From an uncultured Oscillospiraceae bacterium (GTDB taxonomy: Bacteria > Bacillota > Clostridia > Oscillospirales > Ruminococcaceae): 39,172 nucleotides of DNA. Shown piece after piece: positions 24,718 to 33,518 of the stretch (the stretch's first letter is position 1; every line of letters begins with the position of its first letter). A program made the translations under genes and the position numbers. Where the stretch lies: positions 1 to 39,172 of the forward strand of contig CAJTZM010000017.1 of NCBI GenBank assembly GCA_910583935.1. Reading direction: 5' to 3'. The notes under the pieces are model-generated. The model did no database searches and was not told where the DNA came from. It saw nothing but the letters and a program-made list of their open reading frames with translations.

Positions 24718-24725
24718 CATTTTTT

Positions 24726-25361
24726 ATGAAGAAAAAAATGAGTACCCGTAAGATGGTCTACATCGGCCTGCTGGCGGCGGTGGCTACGGCGCTGATGTAT
24801 CTGGAGCTGCCGCTGACCTTTTTGTTCATGCCGCCGTTTTTAAAGCTGGACATCAGCGGTGTGCCCACGATGATCGGCACCTTTATGTTTGGGCCGGCGG
24901 CAGGCATTTTCATCACGCTGGTCAAGGATTTGATCCACCTTCTGTCCAGTCGGACCGGTGGGGTTGGCGAGCTGTCGGACTTTTTGATCTACGCCACCTT
25001 TGCTTTGTCCGCCGGTTTTATCTACCGCTTTCACAAAAGCAAGAAGGGCGCTTTGATCGCCTGCCTGGTCGGTACGGCGGCGGTGACGGGTGTTGGTGCG
25101 CTGACCAACCTGTTTTTGATCATTCCGTTTTACTCCAAGATCATGCCGATTGATGCGATCGTCTCGGCCTGTAACGCGGTCAATCCCATGATCAACAGCA
25201 TCAACGGATACATTTTGTTTGGTGCAATACCGTTTAACCTGATCAAAGGGTTGATCATCTCCGGGCTGACCTTCCTGGTTTACAAAAGGCTCAGCCATCT
25301 GATAAAGGATTCGCTGCCCCAAAAGAAGATGGAGACGCTGCCGAAGGCGCAGAAGTCGTAA
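24726..25361 (+). CDS. ribU: Riboflavin ECF transporter S component
   Basis: A 211-aa membrane protein with about six hydrophobic segments. Signatures are MVYIGLLAAVATALMYLELP at the N-terminus and FLKLDISGVPTMIGTFMFGP (about 38-57), typical of RibU. It binds riboflavin and works with the shared EcfA/A'/T module. The FMN riboswitch upstream confirms the substrate. The ATG at 24726 follows AAAGGAGC. It has no other gene in its transcript. Confidence 0.95.
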   Translation: MKKKMSTRKMVYIGLLAAVATALMYLELPLTFLFMPPFLKLDISGVPTMIGTFMFGPAAGIFITLVKDLIHLLSSRTGGVGELSDFLIYATFALSAGFIYRFHKSKKGALIACLVGTAAVTGVGALTNLFLIIPFYSKIMPIDAIVSACNAVNPMINSINGYILFGAIPFNLIKGLIISGLTFLVYKRLSHLIKDSLPQKKMETLPKAQKS

Positions 25362-25406
25362 GGGAAAGCGTCCCCCAAAAACAACCGATTTTCAGGCGAA
25401 AAAAAG

Positions 25407-25435
25407 TTGACATTTTTTGCGAAACTCGCTATAAT
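25407..25435 (+). promoter_or_regulatory. Consensus promoter for metK
   Basis: TTGACA (25407-25412), 17-nt spacer, TATAAT (25430-25435). Confidence 0.93.
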
Positions 25436-25465
25436 TATTTATAATTTATACAATTACATATTTCA

Positions 25466-25568
25466 CCTTATCCAGAGCGGCGGAGGGAACAGGCCCTATG
25501 AAGCCCGGCAACCGGACTCTTTTTGAGTAGTAGGTGCTAAATCCTGCGGAAGATTCCGGGAGATGAGG
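25466..25568 (+). promoter_or_regulatory. SAM-I riboswitch (S box)
   Basis: The S-box core is clear: CTTATCCAGAGCGGCGGAGG, AGGCCCTATGAAGCCCGGCA, GTGCTAAATCCTGC and a closing GATGAGG. P1 is CCTTATC (25466-25472) with GATGAGG (25562-25568). Upstream of metK it is expected to turn expression off when S-adenosylmethionine is high. Confidence 0.96.
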
Positions 25569-25573
25569 ATTTT

Positions 25574-25602
25574 AAAACACCCGGATTTTTCGGGTGTTTT
25601 TT
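25574..25602 (+). terminator. SAM riboswitch terminator
   Basis: AAAACACCCG (25574-25583) pairs with CGGGTGTTTT (25591-25600), followed by TT. The competing antiterminator is TCCGGG (25555-25560) with CCCGGA (25580-25585). Confidence 0.92.
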
Positions 25603-25652
25603 GTGTTCTGCTGTTGTGGATGAGGCTGGAAAAGAAGGGAGCTTTCATCAAT

Positions 25653-26843
25653 ATGGCAAGACATTTTTTTACCTCTGAATCGGTGACCGAAGGCCATCCG
25701 GATAAAATCTGCGACCAGATTTCCGACGCAGTGCTGGATGATATCCTAGCAAACGACCCCATGGGCAGAGTGGCCTGCGAATGTACGGCGACCACCGGTA
25801 TGGTCATGGTGATGGGAGAGATTACCACCTCCTGTTATGTAGACATCCCCAAAACGGTGCGCAACGTGGTACGAGAGGTGGGCTATAACAATGCGCTGTA
25901 TGGCTTCGATGCGGACACCTGCTCGGTGCTGACCGCCATCGACGAGCAGTCGCCGGACATTGCCATGGGCGTTGATAAGGCGCTGGAAGCGAAAAAAGGC
26001 GCTGATGAAGACGCGTTTGGCACTGGCGCCGGCGACCAAGGGATGATGTTCGGCTTCGCCTGCGATGAAACGCCGGAGCTGATGCCCCTGACCATTTCGC
26101 TGGCCCACAAGCTGGCCCGTCAGCTGGCGGCCAAAAGAAAGGACGGGACCCTGCCTTACCTGCGTCCGGATGGAAAAACCCAGGTGACGGTGGAATTCGA
26201 GGAGGACCGGCCGGTCCGGGTGGATACGGTGGTGGTCTCCAGCCAGCACGCACCGGAGATTTCGATGGAAAAGCTGCGGGAGGATATCATCCGAGAGGTA
26301 GTAAAGCCGGTGATCCCCGCCCATCTGCTGGATGAGAATACCAAGTATTACATCAACCCCACCGGCCGCTTCGTTGTCGGTGGCCCCCACGGCGATACGG
26401 GCCTGACTGGGCGGAAGATCATTGTGGATACCTACGGCGGCTATGGAAAGCATGGCGGCGGCGCCTTTTCTGGTAAGGATCCGACCAAGGTGGACCGTTC
26501 CGCCGCTTATGCCGCTCGTTGGGTGGCTAAAAATATTGTGGCGGCGGGCCTGGCGAGGAAATGTGAGCTTCAGCTGGCGTATGCCATCGGTGTTGCCAGC
26601 CCGGTTTCGGTGATGGTGGAAAGCTTTGGCACCGGAAAGGTGCCGGATGAAATCCTTGCTAAGGCGGTAGAGCAGGTTTTTGATCTGCGTCCTGCGGCGA
26701 TCATCGATTCACTGGATCTGCGCCGTCCGATTTACCGGCAGCTGGCAGCATATGGCCACATGGGCCGGGAGGACCTAGACGTGGCCTGGGAAAAAACAGA
26801 CAAAACGGATGCGTTGAAAAAAGCGGTAGCGGCGCTGCAATAG
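25653..26843 (+). CDS. metK: S-adenosylmethionine synthetase
   Basis: A 396-aa cytoplasmic enzyme making SAM from methionine and ATP. Signatures are FTSESVTEGHPDKICDQISD (5-24), GAGDQGMMFG (about 120-129) and GGGAFSGKDPTKVDRSAAYA (about 268-287). The ATG at 25653 matches the family N-terminus MARHFFTSES. The ribosome site AAGGGAGC is a little far (about 13 nt). It is controlled by the SAM-I riboswitch, giving product feedback. Confidence 0.97.
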   Translation: MARHFFTSESVTEGHPDKICDQISDAVLDDILANDPMGRVACECTATTGMVMVMGEITTSCYVDIPKTVRNVVREVGYNNALYGFDADTCSVLTAIDEQSPDIAMGVDKALEAKKGADEDAFGTGAGDQGMMFGFACDETPELMPLTISLAHKLARQLAAKRKDGTLPYLRPDGKTQVTVEFEEDRPVRVDTVVVSSQHAPEISMEKLREDIIREVVKPVIPAHLLDENTKYYINPTGRFVVGGPHGDTGLTGRKIIVDTYGGYGKHGGGAFSGKDPTKVDRSAAYAARWVAKNIVAAGLARKCELQLAYAIGVASPVSVMVESFGTGKVPDEILAKAVEQVFDLRPAAIIDSLDLRRPIYRQLAAYGHMGREDLDVAWEKTDKTDALKKAVAALQ

Positions 26844-26956
26844 GCGCTGTATGAGGAAAAGGCACGGAAGAACCCGAGAGCGAAAGCCCGGCGGATTTCG
26901 TGCTTTCCTTTTGCTGTTTAAGGGCTTTTTCCGCTTTTTTTCCACCGGAGCGGCTG

Positions 26957-26985
26957 TTGAAGAAAAGGCGGATTTATGTTATACT
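26957..26985 (+). promoter_or_regulatory. Promoter for the Rrf2-family gene
   Basis: TTGAAG (26957-26962), 17-nt spacer, TATACT (26980-26985). The 180-nt gap after metK also holds a weak imperfect hairpin (GCACG/CGTGC) that may terminate metK. Confidence 0.65.
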
Positions 26986-27022
26986 CAATTTAGCAAAACA
27001 AAGAAGAAAGGCTGTGAAACCG

Positions 27023-27505
27023 GTGAAAATATCCACGAAAGGAAGATATGGTCTGAGGATGATGATCGACATTGCCATGAACCAGCAGGAAGGTCCGGTT
27101 TCGGTACGGGATATTGCCCGGCGGCAGTCCTTGAGCGATAAGTATTTAGAGCAGATTATTACTTCGGCAAATAAGGCAGGGCTTTTAAAAAGCATTCGCG
27201 GCGCGGGGGGAGGCTACCAGCTGGCCCGCCCGGCCAAGGAGATTTCCGTGGGACAGATTCTGCGGGCGATGGAGGGCTCCTTGTCCCCAGTGGCTTGCGT
27301 GCGGGAAGCGGCGGATGCGCCTGCGGTCTGCCAAAATGCCGGCGAGTGCGCTACCTATGAGCTTTGGCGGGATATTAAGGCGGCGGTGGATCAGGTGGTC
27401 GACGGCCGCACGCTGCAGGACATAATCGACAATTTTACCCGGAAGAATAACGATGACACTTCGGTCGGAAAGGAAGAAAATTGCCAATGGAGTGCCAAAT
27501 CGTGA
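27023..27505 (+). CDS. Rrf2 family transcriptional regulator
   Basis: A 160-aa winged-helix regulator of the Rrf2/IscR/CymR family. It starts MKISTKGRYGLRMMIDIA, with the helix-turn-helix at about 25-50 (VSVRDIARRQSLSDKYLEQI) and wing RGAGGGYQLARP (59-70). Cys92, Cys103 and Cys109 could hold an Fe-S cluster like IscR, though the first gap is longer than in E. coli IscR. GTG at 27023 is the family-consistent start, with AAAGG 11 nt upstream. Candidate targets are Fe-S or cysteine genes; none adjacent. Confidence 0.88.
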   Translation: MKISTKGRYGLRMMIDIAMNQQEGPVSVRDIARRQSLSDKYLEQIITSANKAGLLKSIRGAGGGYQLARPAKEISVGQILRAMEGSLSPVACVREAADAPAVCQNAGECATYELWRDIKAAVDQVVDGRTLQDIIDNFTRKNNDDTSVGKEENCQWSAKS

Positions 27506-27828
27506 ATCTGGAAGCGGGAATGCCGGCGGTAGAGCAGGCTCGTACGCACCTGAATATGGCGCTTCGCGGCGCGAAGGCCAATCGAGTGAGGGCGCTCAAG
27601 CTCATCCACGGATATGGCTCCAGCGGAAAAGGCGGTGCGATCCGGGCGGATGTACGGGCGCAGCTTGCGCAGAAAAAGCGGGTGGGCCAGATCCGGGAAT
27701 TTGTGCCTGGAGAGGATTTCTCTCCTTTTGACAGCAGGGCCAGGACCATTGTGGCGGCCTGTCCTTCTTTGGCAAGGGATACGGATTATTCCAGGACCAA
27801 TCACGGCGTTACAGTTGTGCTTTTGTAA
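27481..27828 (+). CDS. Smr-domain-like protein
   Basis: A protein of up to 115 aa. It shows an Smr/MutS2-C-terminal-like pattern: a hydrophobic strand, then LKLIHGYGSSGKGGAIRADV and a final hydrophobic strand TVVLL. The Smr family core is IHGxGxG. Some Smr proteins nick DNA or RNA; activity is not shown here. The start is uncertain: TTG at 27481 has AGGA 6 nt upstream; ATG at 27487 is also possible. It overlaps the end of the Rrf2 gene by about 25 nt, which suggests coupling. Confidence 0.75.
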   Translation: MPMECQIVNLEAGMPAVEQARTHLNMALRGAKANRVRALKLIHGYGSSGKGGAIRADVRAQLAQKKRVGQIREFVPGEDFSPFDSRARTIVAACPSLARDTDYSRTNHGVTVVLL

Positions 27829-27857
27829 TTTTTACCAGGAGGAGAGGAGGCAACGCC

Positions 27858-28592
27858 ATGGGGAAGACAGCGGTGATTACCGGCGCGTCTGGCGGGATTG
27901 GCCAGGCTATAACCCGGCGGTTTGCGGCGGCGGGATACCGGGTGTTCTGCGGCAGCTGCTCCCATCCGCAGCGGGCCCAGAAGCTGGCGGCCCAGCTGCG
28001 GCAGGAGGGCTGGGCGGCAGAAGCGGTCCAGGGAGATTTGTCGTCTTCCCAAGAGGCCCAGGAATTTGCCGAAAGGGTTTTGGCTGCCTGTGGCGGTGTC
28101 GACGTGTTGGTTAACAATGCGGGAGTCGCGCAGCAAAAGCTGTTTCAGGAGATCACCGACGAGGACTGGCGGAAAATGATGGGGATCAATCTGGACGGGG
28201 TGTTTTACGTGACGCGGGCGTTTTTGCCTGGGATGATCCGGGAAAAGAAGGGACGGATTATCCAGATTTCCTCTGTGTGGGGAGTGTGCGGTGCTTCTTT
28301 AGAGGTGCATTATTCCGCTTCCAAGGCGGCGGTGGCCGGGATGACCCGGGCTCTTGCCAAGGAGGTGGGGCCGTCGGGCATTACGGTCAACTGTATTGCT
28401 CCAGGGGTCATCCGTACGCCGATGCTGGACGCCTTTTCCCAAGAGGAGCTGGCGCAGCTGGCGCAGGATACGCCCTTAGGCCGACTGGGAACCGGCGATG
28501 ACATTGCGGCGCTGGCCTTGTTTTTGGCGTCGGACCAGGCGGGCTTTATCACCGGGCAGGTGATCTGCGCCGACGGAGGCTTTGCTCTGTGA
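27858..28592 (+). CDS. SDR oxidoreductase, possible EF-P 5-aminopentanone reductase
   Basis: A 244-aa short-chain dehydrogenase. Signatures are cofactor loop TGASGGIGQ (8-16), NNAG (86-89), and catalytic Ser139, Tyr152 and Lys156. The C-terminal ADGGFAL is typical of FabG-like enzymes. The segment LEVHYSASKAAVAGMTRALA resembles YmfI, which reduces 5-aminopentanone on elongation factor P. A 3-oxoacyl-ACP reductase is the alternative; no fab genes are near. The ATG follows GAGGAGAGGAGG. Confidence 0.8.
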   Translation: MGKTAVITGASGGIGQAITRRFAAAGYRVFCGSCSHPQRAQKLAAQLRQEGWAAEAVQGDLSSSQEAQEFAERVLAACGGVDVLVNNAGVAQQKLFQEITDEDWRKMMGINLDGVFYVTRAFLPGMIREKKGRIIQISSVWGVCGASLEVHYSASKAAVAGMTRALAKEVGPSGITVNCIAPGVIRTPMLDAFSQEELAQLAQDTPLGRLGTGDDIAALALFLASDQAGFITGQVICADGGFAL

Positions 28593-28657
28593 AGGGGCTT
28601 GGCCGTCAATCGATGGTTTGGTAAGCTCGTTGAATTTTTGAAGGGGGGAGAAGGAAA

Positions 28658-29092
28658 ATGGAATGGGTTTATCCGATTTTATGGCTTGTTCTGATCATTT
28701 TTTTCGTTGTGGTGGAAGCGGCTACGGTGCAGCTGGTTTCCATCTGGCTGGCTGCTGGCGCTTTGGCAGCACTGCTTCCCGCCATGCTGGGTATGCCGCT
28801 TTTGGTTCAGATCCTCGTGTTTTTGGCCATATCGGCTCTTTGCCTCATTTGTACCCGGCCCTTTGTCCGGAAGGTGCTTGCGGTCAAAAAGGTCAATACC
28901 AACGCCGATCGGGCCATTGGCAGAACAGGACTGGTGACCGAAACGGTCGACAACAGCCTGGAGCAGGGCCGCGTGATGGCGGATGGTCTGTCCTGGAAAG
29001 CGAAGGCGGTGGACAACGCCGTTTTAGAGGCGGGGACCCGCGTTACCATCCTGGCGATTCAGGGCGTTACGCTGATTGTAAAAAAGGCCTGA
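28658..29092 (+). CDS. NfeD family protein (short form)
   Basis: A 144-aa protein with two or three membrane helices in residues 1-66 and a C-terminal OB-like domain. Marks are NTNADRAIGRTGLVTETVDN and AGTRVTILAIQGVTLIVKK. Short NfeD proteins partner with SPFH membrane proteins, and the SPFH gene is directly downstream. The ATG follows GGGGGGAGAAGG. Confidence 0.9.
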   Translation: MEWVYPILWLVLIIFFVVVEAATVQLVSIWLAAGALAALLPAMLGMPLLVQILVFLAISALCLICTRPFVRKVLAVKKVNTNADRAIGRTGLVTETVDNSLEQGRVMADGLSWKAKAVDNAVLEAGTRVTILAIQGVTLIVKKA

Positions 29093-29179
29093 CCGCGTTT
29101 GTACCATGGACGGCTTTGGCCCGCGTAGAGAGGCCGATCCATGTTAAAAAAACATCTATGCGGAGAAGGAGAATTGCAT

Positions 29180-30115
29180 ATGCCGCCAATTGTTGGAATG
29201 ATGATTGTTTTTATCCTGCTTTTCTTGATTTTGGGGATTGTCATCTCCTGTATCAAGATTGTTCCCCAGTCCAACTGTTACGTGGTTGAGCGCTTGGGCG
29301 TTTACCATGCCACCTGGGAGACGGGGCTTCACTTTAAGCTGCCATTTTTTGATCGTGTGGCCAAAAAGGTTTCGCTAAAAGAACAGGTGGTGGATTTTAA
29401 GCCGCAGCCGGTGATCACCCGGGACAACGTTACCATGCAGATTGATACGGTCGTTTTCTTCCAGGTGACCGACGCCAAGCTGTTTACCTATGGGGTAGAG
29501 CGGCCCATGTCCGCCATCGAGAATTTGACGGCTACCACCCTGCGGAATATTATCGGCGAGATGGAACTGGATCACACCTTGACCTCCCGCGACGTGATTA
29601 ACACCAAAATCACCGCGACGCTGGATACGGCCACCGATAAATGGGGCATCAAGGTCAATCGGGTGGAGCTCAAGAATATCCTGCCGCCCAGAGAGATTCA
29701 GGACGCCATGGAAAAACAGATGAAGGCGGAGCGCGAGCGGCGTGAGGCGATTCTGCGGGCAGAGGGTGAAAAACGCAGCCAGATTCTGGTGGCGGAAGGT
29801 GAGAAGGAATCTCAGATTCTGCGGGCAGAGGCGGAGAAACAGGCCGCCATCCTGCATGCAGATGCAGTGAGAGAACAGAAGATCCGCGAGGCCCAGGGCG
29901 AAGCGGAGGCGGTGATGATGGTACAGAAGGCGCTGGCGGAGAGCATTGGCCTGCTCAATCAGGCCGCCCCCTCGGAAAAGGTGCTGGCGCTTAAGGGGCT
30001 GGAGGCCTTTGGCAAGGCGGCGGACGGCAAGGCAACCAAGATCATCATCCCCAGCGAGATTCAAAGCCTGGCTGGGCTGGCGACCTCGGTGAAAGAGCTG
30101 ATGAGCGAGAAATAA
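29180..30115 (+). CDS. SPFH domain / paraslipin-like protein
   Basis: A 311-aa stomatin/paraslipin (QmcA-like) membrane scaffold protein. It has an N-terminal membrane helix (about 4-24), an SPFH domain starting VPQSNCYVVERLGVYHATW, then a long charged coiled coil with AEGEK and AEAEK repeats (about 190-250). Its ending IIIPSEIQSLAGL is typical of paraslipins. The ATG at 29180 follows AGAAGGAG. Pairing with NfeD suggests a membrane-domain complex. Confidence 0.92.
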   Translation: MPPIVGMMIVFILLFLILGIVISCIKIVPQSNCYVVERLGVYHATWETGLHFKLPFFDRVAKKVSLKEQVVDFKPQPVITRDNVTMQIDTVVFFQVTDAKLFTYGVERPMSAIENLTATTLRNIIGEMELDHTLTSRDVINTKITATLDTATDKWGIKVNRVELKNILPPREIQDAMEKQMKAERERREAILRAEGEKRSQILVAEGEKESQILRAEAEKQAAILHADAVREQKIREAQGEAEAVMMVQKALAESIGLLNQAAPSEKVLALKGLEAFGKAADGKATKIIIPSEIQSLAGLATSVKELMSEK

Positions 30116-30154
30116 GCCACGCCGGGCGTTCGGCGGGGAGAAAGGGAAGGACCG

Positions 30155-30580
30155 TTGGAAAAAGAAAAAAAGACCTGGAAGTTTTTTTCGTGGAATACCC
30201 TGTGGGTGGTGCTGGCCTCCTGCGTTCTGAATGGGGTCATTTGGATTGGATTTCACGGGTTCCCCTTGACCGGTGTGCCAGATAAGGAGAATGTCCAAAG
30301 CGTTACAATCCTGTATGGTCAGGAGGAAAGAACCGTCACGGACAGCGAGGAGATCGAATTGCTGGTCAATGCCAGCAATCTTCTTTCCTATCGGCTTTTG
30401 GGCGGGGCGCAGGGCGAGCCTGCCATCGCGGTGGTTTATCAGCTGAAGGACGGCGGGCAGGTAAAAGTCGAAGCAAACGGTTCCACTGTCTGGTGGCGGG
30501 GAAAAGCCCATGCCATAAAACAAAAGGACATCTTTGTGAATATTTTAGAGGGCCTGTTTTTCGACGAGGAAAAGCGATGA
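30155..30580 (+). CDS. Membrane-anchored hypothetical protein
   Basis: A 141-aa protein with one N-terminal membrane helix (about 11-33). An extracellular beta-rich domain contains VTILYGQEERTVTDSEEIEL and VVYQLKDGGQVKVEANGS. I do not recognise a named family. The start is TTG with AAAGGGAAGG upstream. It follows the SPFH gene by about 40 nt and is followed by a terminator, so it may end the NfeD-SPFH transcript. Confidence 0.72.
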   Translation: MEKEKKTWKFFSWNTLWVVLASCVLNGVIWIGFHGFPLTGVPDKENVQSVTILYGQEERTVTDSEEIELLVNASNLLSYRLLGGAQGEPAIAVVYQLKDGGQVKVEANGSTVWWRGKAHAIKQKDIFVNILEGLFFDEEKR

Positions 30581-30601
30581 GCTTTCCCGGAGGGAAGCGG
30601 C

Positions 30602-30634
30602 AAAAAGGCGGCCGGCTATCCGGCTGCCTTTTTT
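30602..30634 (+). terminator. Rho-independent terminator
   Basis: AAAAAGGCGGCCGG (30602-30615) pairs with CCGGCTGCCTTTTT (30620-30633) with one G-U pair and a T-run. Confidence 0.88.
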
Positions 30635-30733
30635 GTGCGGTCCAAAAACCTGAAGGATCTGCAAAAAAGCTTTTTCCGCTGGGTATGAAATGGGACGGCG
30701 CGAACAAAATAAAGCTGTAAGGGAGGCGGGAAA

Positions 30734-32335
30734 ATGGGAAAGCGGATTGTGGCGCTGTTTGGCGTTGTGACCTTTTTGTTCAGCTCTATTCTTTGGCGTC
30801 TGTCTTGGATTAGCCGAAAGGAGGATTTTGCCCAGGCGGCGAACCGTCAGAGCACCTATACGCTGGAGGTTTCCAACATCCGTGGCACGATCTATGACTG
30901 CCAGGGAAAAAGGCTGGTCAATGATAGCGTGCGTTATCAGGCAGCGGTCCTGCCCTCGAATGAAAGCGCCGTGCTGCTTCGAGAGGAGTTTTCGTCGGCC
31001 CAAGCATGGCGGGAAAAGATGAGCGAGCGAGCGCCGTTTTTAATGGAGGTCAGCTCCAAGGCCGTGGGGGGAGAGGGCGTAGAGGTCTTTTCCGTGCCGG
31101 ACCGTTATTCTGACGATTATACGGCGCCGCATATCATTGGATATGTAGACGCCGACGGAAAAGGCCAAACGGGGATTGAACGGGTTTTCAACGATTTTTT
31201 GGAGGCAATTGGGGAGAAAGTTCATGTTCGCTACCAAATTGACGCAATTGGCCGCGCCTTGTCGGGGGATGGCGCCGAAATTTTGCAGGAGGGCAGCCAG
31301 TCGGACGGGATCGTTCTCACGCTGCATAAAGGCTTACAAAAGGCCTGTGAACGGATTTTAAAGGATGCCGAGGTCAATGGGGCCATCGTGGTGATGGATA
31401 TCCAGAATGGGAGGATCAGGGCGGCTGCGAGCTCGCCTGCATTCGATCCGCGCGATGTGGCCGCTGCCATGAATGAGCCGGACAGTCCGTTGGTCAACCG
31501 GGCGTTTGGCGCTTATGCAGTGGGCTCTACATTTAAGCTGCTGGTGGCCGCCGCCGCGCTGGAGGAGGGGATTTCTCCGCGAAGGACCTATGTATGCGAC
31601 GGCTGGCTGGATGTGGACGGCCAAATTTTTAAATGCAACCAGCTGTCTGGCCATGGGGAAATCGATTTGGAAGAGGCGATTTCCCACTCCTGCAACTGTT
31701 ACTTTATCCAGCTGGCTGCTGATCTCGGAGGCCAGAGGCTACGGGAGATGGCGCTGCGGTTTGGTTTTTCCAAGGAGGATCTGATGGCGGACACCTTGCA
31801 GACGGCCAAGGGGAACCTCCCCACCGAAGAGCAGCTGGAGAATCCGGCGGAGCTGGCAAATTTTGGATTTGGCCAGGGGCTTTTGACCGCTACGCCGATC
31901 CAAATATGCAAAATGGTTGCAGCCATTGCCAACGGGGGAAGCCTCATGGCGCCGCAGCTGATCGAGGGCTTTTATACCGGCGGCATCATGCAGAAGGAGG
32001 AGCTTTTTTCCGCCAACCGGATTCTTTCGGAAAAGACGGCGGAGCGTCTGCAGAATTTTATGAAAACGGTGGTTACAGAAGGCTCCGGGCAGCTGGCGAA
32101 CCCGGCGGCCGGCGGTGCAGGAGGAAAAACCGCTTCTGCCCAGACGGGAATCTATGACGAGAACGGAGAAGAGATTGTCCACGCATGGTTTGGCGGCTTT
32201 TATCCTGCCGAAAATCCCCAGTATGCCATTGTGGTTTTTATCGAAAACGGCCAATCGGGAAATCGGGCGGCGGCGCCGTTGTTCGCTCTGGCTGCAGACG
32301 CGGTTTTGGCAGAAGGGCTGACGGCTCGGCCGTGA
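30734..32335 (+). CDS. Class B penicillin-binding protein (transpeptidase)
   Basis: A 533-aa membrane-anchored transpeptidase. N-terminal membrane helix (about 5-24), then RGTIYDCQGKRLV at 50-62, typical of PBP2/SpoVD dimerisation domains. SxxK at Ser265-Lys268 (GSTFK), SxN as SCN at 319-321. The third motif reads KTA (465-467; GGKTASAQTG) instead of KTG, a variant known in some class B PBPs. No PASTA domain. At 533 aa it is shorter than PBP2b or SpoVD. The ATG follows GGGAGGCGG. Substrate is peptidoglycan; stage is not known. Confidence 0.9.
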   Translation: MGKRIVALFGVVTFLFSSILWRLSWISRKEDFAQAANRQSTYTLEVSNIRGTIYDCQGKRLVNDSVRYQAAVLPSNESAVLLREEFSSAQAWREKMSERAPFLMEVSSKAVGGEGVEVFSVPDRYSDDYTAPHIIGYVDADGKGQTGIERVFNDFLEAIGEKVHVRYQIDAIGRALSGDGAEILQEGSQSDGIVLTLHKGLQKACERILKDAEVNGAIVVMDIQNGRIRAAASSPAFDPRDVAAAMNEPDSPLVNRAFGAYAVGSTFKLLVAAAALEEGISPRRTYVCDGWLDVDGQIFKCNQLSGHGEIDLEEAISHSCNCYFIQLAADLGGQRLREMALRFGFSKEDLMADTLQTAKGNLPTEEQLENPAELANFGFGQGLLTATPIQICKMVAAIANGGSLMAPQLIEGFYTGGIMQKEELFSANRILSEKTAERLQNFMKTVVTEGSGQLANPAAGGAGGKTASAQTGIYDENGEEIVHAWFGGFYPAENPQYAIVVFIENGQSGNRAAAPLFALAADAVLAEGLTARP

Positions 32336-32350
32336 ATTACCATAAAACAG

Positions 32351-32379
32351 TTGAATTCAGAAGAAAAATATGGTATAAC
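32351..32379 (+). promoter_or_regulatory. Promoter for degV
   Basis: TTGAAT (32351-32356), 17-nt spacer, TATAAC (32374-32379), about 140 nt upstream of the degV start. Confidence 0.6.
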
Positions 32380-32515
32380 AATAACAAAGCTGTTACGATA
32401 CCGGATGTTTTAGGCCGTCCTGCGGGTATGGCCCATATACTATGATCGGCTTTCTGGCTGTGGAAAGCCTTGCAGCTGTACAACGACAAAATTAGACAGT
32501 GAGGAGGATCATAGA

Positions 32516-33388
32516 TTGGACGAGAAAAAATTTGTAATCGTTACCGATACCAATGCGGATTTTCCGGAGGAATACTTGAAAAACCACGGCTTAGGCCGCC
32601 TGTGCCTGAGCTTTTCAGTGGATGGAAACACCTTCTGTGCGGATCAGGATGTGATTGATGAGCATGCGTTTTATGATCAGATGCGCGCTGGGGCGGATGT
32701 AAAGACCATGCAGGTGAATCCGGAAAAGGCCAGGGCATATTTTGAGGAATACTTAAAAAACGGCTTGGAGGTACTGTACCTGGCATTTTCTTCCGGTTTA
32801 AGCGGCAGCTATAACAGTGCGCTGATCGCGGCAGACGAGCTCAAGGAGCTTTATCCGGATTTGCGGGTGGTCGTTGTGGATACGCTGTGCGCCTCTTTAG
32901 GTCAGGGTCTGCTGACCCATTATGCGGTGACCATGAAGGAAAAGGGCCGGACAATGGATGAAATCGTCTCCTGGGTAGAGGAGAATAGGCTGCATTTGTG
33001 TCATATGTTTACGGTAGACGACCTGAACCATCTGTATCGGGGCGGCCGCGTTTCAAAAACGGCTGCGGTGTTGGGCACGGTTTTGAACATCAAGCCGCTT
33101 TTGCATGTTGACGACGCCGGCAAGCTGGTTCCGCTGGGAAAGGTCCGGGGGAGAAAGCAGTCGCTGCTGGGCCTTGTTAATATGATGGAAGAGCGAATTG
33201 GTTCTTATCATAACGAAATCTTTTTTGTAAGCCATGGAGATTGCCTGGAGGATGCGAAATTTGTGGCCTCCGAGGTGCAGAAACGGTTTGGGATTCAAAA
33301 GCATTTGATCCATTTTATAGGTCCGACCATCGGCGCCCACTCGGGCCCGGGTACGGTTGCGCTGTTCTTCTTAGGGGAGAGACGATAG
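32516..33388 (+). CDS. DegV family fatty-acid-binding protein
   Basis: A 290-aa DegV protein, the FakB-like family that holds fatty acids for phosphorylation by FakA. Signatures are VIVTDTNADFPEEY at the N-terminus, FSSGLSGSYNSALIAADELK (about 90-109), and the C-terminal HSGPGTVALFFLG. No fakA is nearby, which is common for stand-alone DegV genes. The start is TTG with GAGGAGG 10 nt upstream. Confidence 0.93.
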   Translation: MDEKKFVIVTDTNADFPEEYLKNHGLGRLCLSFSVDGNTFCADQDVIDEHAFYDQMRAGADVKTMQVNPEKARAYFEEYLKNGLEVLYLAFSSGLSGSYNSALIAADELKELYPDLRVVVVDTLCASLGQGLLTHYAVTMKEKGRTMDEIVSWVEENRLHLCHMFTVDDLNHLYRGGRVSKTAAVLGTVLNIKPLLHVDDAGKLVPLGKVRGRKQSLLGLVNMMEERIGSYHNEIFFVSHGDCLEDAKFVASEVQKRFGIQKHLIHFIGPTIGAHSGPGTVALFFLGERR

Positions 33389-33409
33389 GAGCGCTGTAGA
33401 AAAATTTTG

Positions 33410-33441
33410 GCACGGGATACAAAAGGTGTCCCGTGCTTTTT
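33410..33441 (+). terminator. Rho-independent terminator after degV
   Basis: GCACGGGATAC (33410-33420) pairs with GTGTCCCGTGC (33426-33436) with one G-U pair, followed by TTTTT. Confidence 0.88.
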
Positions 33442-33518
33442 GCTATATTTTTTCGGGAATAGGGCTGATTTTTGAGGAGATACTGATCTAAACTATCGAT
33501 AAAAAGGAGGCATTCTTA

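Noticed and set aside
26844..27022. Terminator for metK
   Set aside because: Only a weak imperfect hairpin (GCACG/CGTGC) with a long loop; not convincing enough to list.
29375..30523. Long open frame on the minus strand across the SPFH gene
   Set aside because: It is the antisense of the SPFH and following genes, has no ribosome site and gives low-complexity His/Leu/Gln-rich protein.
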